From an uncultured Pelagibacteraceae bacterium (GTDB lineage Bacteria; Pseudomonadota; Alphaproteobacteria; Pelagibacterales; Pelagibacteraceae): a DNA stretch of 64,000 bases. The stretch is taken from assembly GCA_902543485.1 (NCBI GenBank), contig CACBYP010000001.1:1-64000 (forward strand), written 5' to 3'. The notes under the pieces were generated by a model, which was not told the origin of the DNA, ran no database searches, and saw nothing but the letters and a program-made list of their open reading frames with translations. Positions 43,750 through 51,519 of this stretch are shown here, piece by piece. Within the stretch, counting starts at the first letter, position 1, and each line of letters opens with the position of its first letter. The position numbers and the translations under genes were made by a program.

Positions 43750-43778
43750 TTGACTCTGAATATCGTTTTTGTTGTACT
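43750..43778 (+). promoter_or_regulatory. Candidate promoter for the Pot-type binding-protein gene
   Basis: TTGACT (43750-43755), a 17-base spacer, and TGTACT (43773-43778, four of six matches to the -10 consensus) sit 45 to 75 bases upstream of the ATG at 43825. This could allow the binding protein to be transcribed separately from potA. Confidence 0.35.
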
Positions 43779-43801
43779 TCGCTTATATAAATTAATTTAT
43801 A

Positions 43802-43813
43802 TTAAACGTTTAA
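43802..43813. promoter_or_regulatory. 12-bp palindrome before the Pot-type binding-protein gene
   Basis: TTAAACGTTTAA is perfectly self-complementary and directly precedes the ribosome-binding site (ggagg at 43817-43821). It may be an operator; a G+C centre in AT-rich surroundings makes it less likely to be random than AT-only palindromes. Confidence 0.4.
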
Positions 43814-43824
43814 ACGGAGGATAA

Positions 43825-44940
43825 ATGAAAAAATTAAGTAAATTATTACTTGCTCTTTCTTTTGCTCTTTCAATAACTTCATCTGCATTTGCGGTTACAG
43901 TAGCATCTTGGGGTGGAGCTTATACAGAGTCTCAAAAGCTAGGGTATGGTGATCCAACTGCAAAAGCTCTTGGTGTTGATATCAACTGGGTAGACTATTC
44001 AGGTGGATTATCTGAGATTAAAGCTCAAAAAGAAGCAGGTGCAATTACTTGGGATATTATCGATGTATTCGCATTTGATACTATCAACGGATGTGACGAA
44101 GGAATTTTCGTTGAATTCGATTTTGACAAAGACTTCCCTGCAGCTCCAGATGGAACTCCTGCAAGTGAAGATTTCTTTGCTCCAATGCCAAGTAAATGTG
44201 CGGTAGGAAACATTTTATATTCTTGGAACTATGCTTATAACGTAAACAACGTTGATGGTACGCCAAAAACTATAAAAGATTTCTTTAACACTAAAAAATT
44301 TCCAGGAAAAAGAGCTATTTATAAATCAGCTCTAACAAACCTAGAAATCGCTTTAGCTGGTGACGGAGTTTATATGGGTAAAGGTGGATCAGAGATCTAC
44401 AAATTACTAGAAACTGAAGCTGGTGTTAATAGAGCTATGAACAAAATTAAAGAGCTTTGTACAGATCCAAATGGTGGATGTGTATTCTGGTCTGCAGGTG
44501 CTCAACCACCAGAATTATTAGTATCTGGTGAAGTTGTTATGGCAACTGGTTGGAATGGAAGATTCTTTAATGCTGAAATCGGTGAAGGTGCTCCAATTAA
44601 ACAAGTATGGGATGGACAAGGTCTTGACTATGAATATTTCGCACTTGTTAAAGGTGGACCAGATGAAGCAAATGCTAAAAAAGCTTTAGCAATGATGACT
44701 AACACTGAAATGTTAGCTGGAAGTGCTAAATATATTGCATATGCTCCATACAGATTATCATCTTTAGAAATTATCAAAGCAAATGAGCCTTGGTATAAAG
44801 ATGGTAAAACTGAAATGATGCCACAAATGCCAACTGCTCCTTCAAACACTAAAAAATACTTTTTAGTTGATCCATTTTTCTGGGCTGATAACGGTACAGA
44901 ACTTGGTGAGAAGTGGGAAGCTATGAAAGCTGGTCTATAA
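43825..44940 (+). CDS. PotD-type ABC transporter substrate-binding protein
   Basis: A 371-residue periplasmic binding protein of the spermidine/putrescine/opine class. Residues 1-23 are a signal peptide ending SAFA-V. Mature start VTVASWGGAYTESQK is the class signature, and WDIIDVFAFD, IKDFFNTKKFPGKRAIYKS and VMATGWNGRFFNAE follow the usual order. Cys pairs (INGCDEG with PSKCAVG, and ELCTDPNGGCVFW) are likely disulfides. A strong ggagg Shine-Dalgarno supports the start. The codon set looks optimised relative to neighbours (frequent gct, ggt, aaa), consistent with high expression. A strong hairpin follows the stop. Substrate may be ectoine-like, given the DoeA/EutA genes, or a polyamine. Confidence 0.86.
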   Translation: MKKLSKLLLALSFALSITSSAFAVTVASWGGAYTESQKLGYGDPTAKALGVDINWVDYSGGLSEIKAQKEAGAITWDIIDVFAFDTINGCDEGIFVEFDFDKDFPAAPDGTPASEDFFAPMPSKCAVGNILYSWNYAYNVNNVDGTPKTIKDFFNTKKFPGKRAIYKSALTNLEIALAGDGVYMGKGGSEIYKLLETEAGVNRAMNKIKELCTDPNGGCVFWSAGAQPPELLVSGEVVMATGWNGRFFNAEIGEGAPIKQVWDGQGLDYEYFALVKGGPDEANAKKALAMMTNTEMLAGSAKYIAYAPYRLSSLEIIKANEPWYKDGKTEMMPQMPTAPSNTKKYFLVDPFFWADNGTELGEKWEAMKAGL

Positions 44941-44976
44941 AAGAGTATAAAAGACTAGAATAATATAATATATATA

Positions 44977-45004
44977 GGGCGACTTTTTTAAGTCGCCCTT
45001 TTTA
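44977..45004 (+). terminator. Rho-independent terminator after the Pot-type binding-protein gene
   Basis: GGGCGACTT (44977-44985) pairs perfectly with AAGTCGCCC (44990-44998) around a TTTT loop, followed by six T's. It lies just upstream of the permease ATG at 45008, so it should attenuate transcription into the permeases. Confidence 0.92.
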
Positions 45005-45007
45005 TTT

Positions 45008-46270
45008 ATGAGCAGCGAAACAAAACAAATACTTACAACTGACGGAATTCCTTTAGAGATAAGTTTAAAAAAAGCTGAAAGAAAAAACAAAATTAAAGCA
45101 TTTTTACTTGTTGCACCATTATTACTTTTTTTGATTATCACTTACATTTTTCCAATCGGGGAAATGTTTACAAGAAGCATTGATGATAAAATGATTACAA
45201 ACATGCTTCCAAAGACTTTTAAGTCTATGGAAACATGGGACGGTAAAGAGCTTCCATCCGAAGAAGTATTTGCTTCATTTTTATCTGATTTTAAAATTCT
45301 TGTAGAAAAAAAAGAACATGGAAAATTAGCCCAAAGACTTAATAAAGAAAAAAATGGGTTCAACACTATTACAAAAAAATTATTCAGACAGGTAAAAAGG
45401 AATAAAATCGACGAGACACAAAGTATTAAAGAACAAATAATGAAAGTGCACAAGAGATGGAGAAATGTAGAATATTGGCAAGCAATTAAAAGAACTGCCC
45501 CTCCTTATACTTCAGCTAAATATTTAAAAGCTATGGATATGTATTTGAATGAAGATAACAAAATTACTCAAGTTAGTGAAGATAGAAGAATACATAGAAT
45601 TTTATGGTTGAGAACTGTAGAGGTTGCTTTCTTTGTTACGGTTTTTTGTTTTTTAATGGGTTACCCAATAGCCCATTTACTAGCAACACTCCCGATGAAG
45701 TACAGTAATTTATTAATGATTTGCGTTCTACTTCCATTTTGGACATCATTATTAGTTAGAACAGCTAGCTGGATGATTTTACTTCAACAACAAGGAGTAG
45801 TTAATGATTTCTTTGTAATGATTGGGCTCGTGGCAGACGATAATAGGCCAGAAATGATGTACAATAAAGTTGGAACTTATGTTGCAATGACACAAATTCT
45901 ATTACCGTTTATGGTTTTACCACTCTACAGCGTAATGAAAACTATCTCGCCAAGTTTAATGAGAGCAGGCAAATCTCTTGGTGGAACACCTTTTGTAGCC
46001 TTTTGGAAAGTATATTTTCCATTAACAATTCCAGGAATTGGGGCAGGTTGTCTTTTAGTTTTTATTTTAGCAATAGGATATTACATTACACCTGCATTAG
46101 TTGGGGGAGCATCAGGAACTTTAATTAGTAACCAAATTGCATATCATATGAAAACTACTTTAGATTGGAGTTTTGCTTCAGCGATGGGGCTTATGTTGCT
46201 TGGAGGAGTTTTGGTTATCTATTGGCTTTATAATAAATTAGTTGGAGTTGATAATATTAAGTTAGGTTAA
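45008..46270 (+). CDS. potB: PotB-type ABC transporter permease with large N-terminal insert
   Basis: A 420-residue inner-membrane permease, about 130 residues longer than E. coli PotB (about 280). After the first membrane segment (residues about 30-52) a long hydrophilic insert of about 140 residues (about 55-195) precedes the rest of the permease. The insert is rich in Lys and Glu, and helical in appearance (DFKILVEKKEHGKLAQRLNKEK, IKEQIMKVHKRWRNVEYWQAIKR). The permease core carries the EAA-type loop SLMRAGKSLGGTPFVAFWKVYFPLTIPG. It should form the channel with PotC. Since the insert follows the first helix it would face the periplasm. Confidence 0.85.
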   Translation: MSSETKQILTTDGIPLEISLKKAERKNKIKAFLLVAPLLLFLIITYIFPIGEMFTRSIDDKMITNMLPKTFKSMETWDGKELPSEEVFASFLSDFKILVEKKEHGKLAQRLNKEKNGFNTITKKLFRQVKRNKIDETQSIKEQIMKVHKRWRNVEYWQAIKRTAPPYTSAKYLKAMDMYLNEDNKITQVSEDRRIHRILWLRTVEVAFFVTVFCFLMGYPIAHLLATLPMKYSNLLMICVLLPFWTSLLVRTASWMILLQQQGVVNDFFVMIGLVADDNRPEMMYNKVGTYVAMTQILLPFMVLPLYSVMKTISPSLMRAGKSLGGTPFVAFWKVYFPLTIPGIGAGCLLVFILAIGYYITPALVGGASGTLISNQIAYHMKTTLDWSFASAMGLMLLGGVLVIYWLYNKLVGVDNIKLG

Positions 46271-46271
46271 T

Positions 46272-47126
46272 ATGGCATTACCAAAGTATACAGAAACTAG
46301 ATATAGAATTTGGCACTACTTTTACATTGCCATATGTACTTTTGTTTTTATTTTTTTAATAGCACCTTTGTTTGTAATATTTCCATTATCATTTAATGCA
46401 GAAGAGTTTCTTGTTTTTTCAGAAGGGATGAAGAATTTAGACCCAGATGCTTTTTCATTAAGATGGTACAAAGATATGGTTTACGGCACAAAGAACCCAT
46501 GGGGTCTTGCTGCAAAGAATAGTTTTATTATTGCTATATTTGCAACTTTAGGGTCAGTAATTTTAGGAACGGTTGCTGCATTAGGATTGAGCAGCAGACA
46601 CATGCCCTTTAAAGGAATAATAATGGCAACTTTGATTTCACCAATGATAGTTCCACTTATTATATCAGGTGTTGCAATATTCTTTTTTATGGCAAAAGCA
46701 GGTTTAGCGGCAACTCATACAGGAATAGTTTTAGCTCATATAATTTTAGGAACACCTTTCGTTGTAATAACAGTTACTGCAACATTATCAGGTTTTGATC
46801 ATAGTGTGACGAGAGCAGCAGCCAGTTTAGGTAGCAATCCAGTAAATACATTTATGAAAGTAACACTTCCATTAATTTTGCCTGGAGTAATATCAGGAGG
46901 TTTATTTGCTTTTGTAACTTCTTTTGATGAAGTTGTAGTCGTTTTATTTTTAGCTGGTCTTGAAAACACAACAATTCCAATTCAAATGTGGACAGGTTTA
47001 AGAGAACAATTAAGCCCTACAATTCTAGCAGTTGCTACATGTTTAATCGTTTTATCAACCTTAATATTAATTAGTGCTGAATTATTAAGAAGAAGATCGG
47101 AACGTTTAAGAGGAATTAATAGATAA
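46272..47126 (+). CDS. potC: PotC-type ABC transporter permease
   Basis: A 284-residue inner-membrane permease of normal PotC length, with about six hydrophobic segments. The EAA-type cytoplasmic loop is HSVTRAAASLGSNPVNTFMKVTLPLILPGV. FAFVTSFDEVVVVLFLAGLENTTIPIQMWTGLREQLSP is the conserved C-terminal block of PotC-like permeases. It follows potB by one base and ends exactly where the convergent thiolase gene ends, with no hairpin between them. It pairs with the extended PotB and the PotA ATPase. Confidence 0.9.
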   Translation: MALPKYTETRYRIWHYFYIAICTFVFIFLIAPLFVIFPLSFNAEEFLVFSEGMKNLDPDAFSLRWYKDMVYGTKNPWGLAAKNSFIIAIFATLGSVILGTVAALGLSSRHMPFKGIIMATLISPMIVPLIISGVAIFFFMAKAGLAATHTGIVLAHIILGTPFVVITVTATLSGFDHSVTRAAASLGSNPVNTFMKVTLPLILPGVISGGLFAFVTSFDEVVVVLFLAGLENTTIPIQMWTGLREQLSPTILAVATCLIVLSTLILISAELLRRRSERLRGINR

Positions 47127-48251
47127 TTAATTTACAGACTCGATTACTGTTGCAATACCCATACCTAAACCAATACATTGAGTAGATAAAGCATATTTCT
47201 TATTTTCACGTCTAAGTAAATCTGCAGCTTTGCCAGTTATTCTCGCTCCTGTTGCTCCTAGAGGGTGTCCCAGTGCTAAAGCTCCACCATCTAAATTAGC
47301 TTTTTTTTGATCGATACCAAGATCTTTTAAGCATGCTATTGATTGAGAAGCAAAAGCTTCATTAATCTCTACAATATCGATATCATTAATTGATAAATTT
47401 GCTCTCTCTAATGCTTTCTTAGTTGCTCCTATAGGTCCAAGTCCCATTACATCTGGTTCACATCCTTTAACTCCAGTTGAAACAATTCTAGCTAAAATCT
47501 CTAAACCATTTTCTTTTGCATAGCTTTCTTCACATATCAATGTTGCTGCTGCTCCATCGGTAAGAGGTGAGGATGTTGCTGCAGTAACAGTTCCTTCTTG
47601 ATCAAATGCAAGTTTTAAACCATCTAAAGTTTCTTGATTACTTTTTGGACGTATGTTTCCATCTTTTGTACAACCAGCGATTTCAACGATTTCATTTTTA
47701 AATTTACCATTAACTTCAGCTTCATTGGCTTTTTGATGACTTTGAATTGCAAACTCTTGTTGTTCAGTTCTTGAAATTTTATATCTCTTGGCAACATTTT
47801 CAGCAGTTATTCCCATTGAAAAATAGACATTTGGATTTTCTTTATCTGTGTAAGGATAAGGTATTGGTTCAAAGCCAGTTGTAACCCTAGTCATACTTTC
47901 AACACCTCCACATACGAAAACTTTTCCTGCGCCCATTGCTATTTTACCTGCTGCAACATGAATAGCTTCCATAGATGAACCACACCATCTATCGACAGTC
48001 ATTCCAGACGTATGTATTTCCATTCCAGATAAAAATGTTGTGAGTTTCCCAATATTAAAACTCTGCTCTCCAACCTGGAAAGCACACCCAACAACAATAT
48101 CTTCTATATCAGCAGGATTTACTTTAGTTTTAGATACAAGATTTTTAACAACTTCTGCAAACATATTTACAGGCTTAACATCAATTAATTCACCTTTTCT
48201 TGCCATTGTAAAAGGTGATCTTGAATATCCTGCTATAACTGCTCTTTTCAT
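47127..48251 (-). CDS. Thiolase (acetyl-CoA acetyltransferase family)
   Basis: A 374-residue thiolase. The acyl-accepting Cys is C90 in VDRWCGSSMEAIH, the base His is H329 in LGHPLGATGAR, and the second catalytic Cys is C359 in STQCIGLGMG. The start is MKRAVIAGYSRSPF. It joins or splits acyl-CoA and acetyl-CoA, for example acetoacetyl-CoA or beta-oxidation intermediates. It is the last gene of the minus-strand operon after DmdA, 23 bases away. Acetoacetate from dehydrocarnitine cleavage, once activated to CoA, would be one possible source; a FadN-type enzyme at 60222 is another partner. Substrate not determined by sequence. Confidence 0.9.
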   Translation of the reverse strand: MKRAVIAGYSRSPFTMARKGELIDVKPVNMFAEVVKNLVSKTKVNPADIEDIVVGCAFQVGEQSFNIGKLTTFLSGMEIHTSGMTVDRWCGSSMEAIHVAAGKIAMGAGKVFVCGGVESMTRVTTGFEPIPYPYTDKENPNVYFSMGITAENVAKRYKISRTEQQEFAIQSHQKANEAEVNGKFKNEIVEIAGCTKDGNIRPKSNQETLDGLKLAFDQEGTVTAATSSPLTDGAAATLICEESYAKENGLEILARIVSTGVKGCEPDVMGLGPIGATKKALERANLSINDIDIVEINEAFASQSIACLKDLGIDQKKANLDGGALALGHPLGATGARITGKAADLLRRENKKYALSTQCIGLGMGIATVIESVN

Positions 48252-48274
48252 ATAAGACTTATACCCACTAATTA

Positions 48275-49438
48275 TTATTTTGAAAATGGTAAAGAGGACA
48301 CAATTCCTTTTCTTAATTTATTATCAGGAGTGTGAACTAAAACTTCTGATCCTGTTTTGCAAAATTCATTTAAAATCATAGATAAACCAATATTTTTTTT
48401 GAATTTTGGAGAATAAATCCCTGAAGTAATTTTACCAATTAATTTCTTATCTTTTGAATAAAGTGGAAAAGGAATTGAACATGGAGGACAATCTACACCA
48501 TCAAATAATACTCCTTTTAATTTTTGTTTTACACCTTGTTTCTTAATATTATCTAAAGCATTTTTTCCAATGAAATCATGATCGCTTTTGTCACTACAAT
48601 ATTTTTCTAGGTTACATTCAATTGGATTATTTTCTTTTGTAAAATCATTTCCATATGACATTAATCCTGCTTCTATTCTGTCAATTAAATTTGGGCATCC
48701 TGGAGCAATGTTAAATTCTTTCCCCGCTTTCCATATTATATCCCAAATTTTTTCTCCCATTTCATTTTTGTCGAAGTAATCTTCAAAGCATTTAAAATAA
48801 ATCTCAAATCCATCTTGTTTGCTGTATCCTGATCTTGCAATAACTTGTTTAGTTCCTAAAAAATCAAATATTCTAAAATTAAAAAATTTTAATTTTCTAA
48901 TATCTTCTCCGAATATTGATGCCATCAAATCTTCAGACTTTGGACCTTGTACTGCAAGAGGATATACATCTGGTTCTGTTATGCTCACATTTAGATTTAA
49001 ACCAACAGCAATACCTTTTGCCCAAAGTAATACATCGGAATCTGCTATTGAAATCCAAAACATATCATCATCTAACTTTAACAACACTGGATCATTTATC
49101 ATTCCAGCATTTTCATCTATCATAGGAATATAAAAACATTTTCCAGTCTCCATATTTTTTAAAGATCTTGGCGTCATTTTTTGTACTAATAAACTAGCGT
49201 CTGGACCTGATATCTGAACTTGTCTTTGACAAGAAACATCCCATAGCTGAACATGCTCATTTAAATGCCAATAATCATCCTCAACAGATTTCTGAAATCT
49301 TTTTGGTAAGAGCATATGATTTACAACAGTAAAATCAGTTACACCACATTCTTCAACTCTCTTGGTGTAAGGAGTTCTTCTTATTCTCCTAGACATATTT
49401 AGTTTTGTGCTAATTTTGCTTTGTATCAACGAAGCCAT
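48275..49438 (-). CDS. dmdA: DMSP demethylase DmdA or close paralogue (GcvT family)
   Basis: A 387-residue tetrahydrofolate-dependent demethylase of the aminomethyltransferase superfamily. DmdA moves a methyl group from dimethylsulfoniopropionate to folate, making 3-methylmercaptopropionate. The N-terminus SRRIRRTPYTKRVEE then VNHMLLPKRF, and the EHVQLWDVSCQRQVQISGPDA block, closely resemble DmdA of Roseobacter and SAR11. CFYIPMIDENAGMINDPVLLKL, PLAVQGPKSEDLM, ARSGYSKQDGFEIY and LIDRIEAGLMSYGNDFTKENNP also follow. Homologues acting on other methylated substrates (dimethylglycine, sarcosine) share the fold. It lies between thiolase and a transthyretin-like gene in a tightly packed operon. Confidence 0.75.
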   Translation of the reverse strand: MASLIQSKISTKLNMSRRIRRTPYTKRVEECGVTDFTVVNHMLLPKRFQKSVEDDYWHLNEHVQLWDVSCQRQVQISGPDASLLVQKMTPRSLKNMETGKCFYIPMIDENAGMINDPVLLKLDDDMFWISIADSDVLLWAKGIAVGLNLNVSITEPDVYPLAVQGPKSEDLMASIFGEDIRKLKFFNFRIFDFLGTKQVIARSGYSKQDGFEIYFKCFEDYFDKNEMGEKIWDIIWKAGKEFNIAPGCPNLIDRIEAGLMSYGNDFTKENNPIECNLEKYCSDKSDHDFIGKNALDNIKKQGVKQKLKGVLFDGVDCPPCSIPFPLYSKDKKLIGKITSGIYSPKFKKNIGLSMILNEFCKTGSEVLVHTPDNKLRKGIVSSLPFSK

Positions 49439-49441
49439 ATA

Positions 49442-49777
49442 TTATTTTGACCACCAAACTGTATAGCTGTTAGGAGAAATTATTATTGGCAAGTGATAAT
49501 TTTTTTTATTATCAGTCATTTTAAATTTTACGACTATTTCACCCACAATTTTTTTCTTTTTAAAGTATCTTTTAATATCACAAATCATTTCATAATCGCA
49601 TTTACAATCTTTTTTGCTAAGATTGAAATGCTGATTAATCCTACCATTTCCATCAGTCTTTGTATTCAAAAAAAGCTTTTTTAATTTTGAGGATTGTATT
49701 TGATAAATCTTTACTTTGACGTTACTTGCATGAGTTCCATCAGAACCATTCAATAAATGTGAGCTAAATTTTGCCAT
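49442..49777 (-). CDS. Transthyretin-like / hydroxyisourate-hydrolase-related protein with altered C-terminus
   Basis: A 111-residue protein with the order of 5-hydroxyisourate hydrolase: H7 in SSHLLNG, R46 in TDGNGRINQ, and H95 in NYHLPIIISPNSY, which match the His-Arg-His catalytic set. The C-terminal tetrapeptide that is YRGS in true hydrolases is here WWSK, so substrate binding must differ. The mid-region has two Cys (KKDCKCDYEMIC). True HIU hydrolase acts in uric-acid breakdown, but no urate oxidase or allantoin gene is nearby. Instead it is wedged between DmdA (3 bases) and a ThDP enzyme (1 base). Function unknown; possible neofunctionalised hydrolase. Confidence 0.72.
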   Translation of the reverse strand: MAKFSSHLLNGSDGTHASNVKVKIYQIQSSKLKKLFLNTKTDGNGRINQHFNLSKKDCKCDYEMICDIKRYFKKKKIVGEIVVKFKMTDNKKNYHLPIIISPNSYTVWWSK

Positions 49778-49778
49778 T

Positions 49779-51518
49779 TTACTCTATTGAAGATTTCTCT
49801 CTCTTACTGGCCACAGCAGCAACAATTGGACTTAATACTGGTTTAGCTTTTACATTTACACAAGCAGTTTTACCGCTTGCAATAGCTCTTTTTAGTGCTG
49901 GACCCAATTCTTCTCTTCTCGTTACTAATTCACCATGACCCCCAAAACCTTCAAATATACTGTGGAAAGGTATATCTCTAAAGTCTGTTGCAACTCTTTT
50001 TCCGCTTTCAAATAGTCTTTCTTGTTGTTGACCAATTGATGCTAAGCCACCATTATTGTCAATAACAACAACGATTGGTTTCTTTTCAAAAAATGCAGTT
50101 TCTATAGACATGCCACCAGATAAAAAGGCACCATCTCCACTAATTAAAATTACATTCGATTTAGGATTATTATTTTTTGCAGATAATGCAAATGATACAC
50201 CAACACCCAGCATACTAAATGTGCCTGGATGTAAAATTCCACCCAATTTTTTTCCTTGAGCTCCTGCTAAATTTATAGCAATCTCCGACCAGAAATGAGT
50301 ATTTCCTCCATCAATTACAAGCCAATCTTTCTCATCCATTGCGTCTTGAACGTCTAACGCTAATTGTAGCGGATGAATTTTTCCTCCATTTTTTTTTGCT
50401 TTATCTGCTTCAATCTTTAATTCATTTAAAGATTTATCCACCCAATCTTTTTTTTTATTTTTATTATCTTGAAACCAACTATTTCCTAAATTCCATTTAT
50501 TATTTTTCTTTAAATTACATAGAGTATCCAAAAATACTCCTGGATCACATAAAAGGTTATGATCAGCCGCTCTATTAAACTCAATTTCTTCATGGGAACC
50601 GTTAATACAAACTAACGTTGTTGTTTTTGGAATGAAAGGAGGGTTACCAAAATTCATTTGGTTATCTAATCTTGCACCAATCATTAAAACTAAGTCTGAA
50701 TTATGCAATGCAAATTCTGAGGGTGGATATTGGTGAATATCTGCTAAACCCATATATGCATTTGCCTCTTCCCCCAAAAGTTTTTGATGGTATGGCACAT
50801 TAAAAACTGGAATATTTAAACTTTCACCCGCAGTCTCTAAATTTTTTTCTGAGTTTGACCACCAAACACCATGTCCTCCAATTATGACAGGTTTTTTTGC
50901 ATTACATGCTAGCTCAAGTATTTTTGATAGAGCATTTGGATCTGGCCATGCTTTAGCAACTGGCTTTGCTTTATGTGAAAATGGTCTTTCTTCAAGTCCA
51001 ACATTTTCCTCAAATGAAGAAAACATTATATCCACTGGTAAACTTAGATGAACGGCTCCAGGATATCCATTCGTTGCAATTCTGTAAGCTTTGTCAACAA
51101 ATTCTCTAATTCTTGTTCCATCTGTAATGCTTGCACTATATTTTGTAAGAGGAGCAGCTATTGAAACATCATCAATTTCTTTAAAGCCACCTGACCCTTG
51201 TCTTTTTAAACTACTTGATCCGGTTATATAAATTATTGGAGTTCTTTCTCCCCATGCTTCCATCATGGATGGTACTGCATTTGCAAAACCTTCTGGTCCA
51301 ACTAAACATACAGATGGTTTTCTTGTAATTCTTGTGTGTCCATCTGCTAAGTGTCCAGCTATTTGTTCATGAGGACAATTAACCACATCAATTTGACATT
51401 CCATGAAACCTTCAATAGCAGGATTACAAAACCCACCAGATAGAGTAAAAACTTTATTAATACCTTTATCTTTTAATGCTCTTGCAATTAATGCTCCGCC
51501 TCTTATTTTTTTTTCCAT
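49779..51518 (-). CDS. Thiamine-diphosphate-dependent enzyme, acetolactate-synthase-like
   Basis: A 579-residue ThDP enzyme with the three-domain layout of acetolactate synthase and relatives. The Pyr domain has the catalytic Glu in CPHEQIAGHLADGHTR; the PP domain has the ThDP motif beginning SGDGAFLSGG and ending VVVIDNNGG. The family covers acetolactate synthase, glyoxylate carboligase, oxalyl-CoA decarboxylase, benzoylformate decarboxylase and sulfopyruvate or sulfoacetaldehyde enzymes; I cannot place it in one. Neighbours argue against acetolactate synthase, as no IlvN/IlvC follows. It is two bases from an FMN 2-hydroxyacid dehydrogenase, so a 2-oxoacid made by that enzyme is a likely substrate for decarboxylation or ligation. 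Confidence 0.84.
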   Translation of the reverse strand: MEKKIRGGALIARALKDKGINKVFTLSGGFCNPAIEGFMECQIDVVNCPHEQIAGHLADGHTRITRKPSVCLVGPEGFANAVPSMMEAWGERTPIIYITGSSSLKRQGSGGFKEIDDVSIAAPLTKYSASITDGTRIREFVDKAYRIATNGYPGAVHLSLPVDIMFSSFEENVGLEERPFSHKAKPVAKAWPDPNALSKILELACNAKKPVIIGGHGVWWSNSEKNLETAGESLNIPVFNVPYHQKLLGEEANAYMGLADIHQYPPSEFALHNSDLVLMIGARLDNQMNFGNPPFIPKTTTLVCINGSHEEIEFNRAADHNLLCDPGVFLDTLCNLKKNNKWNLGNSWFQDNKNKKKDWVDKSLNELKIEADKAKKNGGKIHPLQLALDVQDAMDEKDWLVIDGGNTHFWSEIAINLAGAQGKKLGGILHPGTFSMLGVGVSFALSAKNNNPKSNVILISGDGAFLSGGMSIETAFFEKKPIVVVIDNNGGLASIGQQQERLFESGKRVATDFRDIPFHSIFEGFGGHGELVTRREELGPALKRAIASGKTACVNVKAKPVLSPIVAAVASKREKSSIE

Positions 51519-51519
51519 A

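Noticed and set aside
49779-51518. Acetolactate synthase IlvB
   Set aside because: No IlvN or IlvC follows and the neighbours are hydroxyacid and folate enzymes, so only the ThDP family can be supported.
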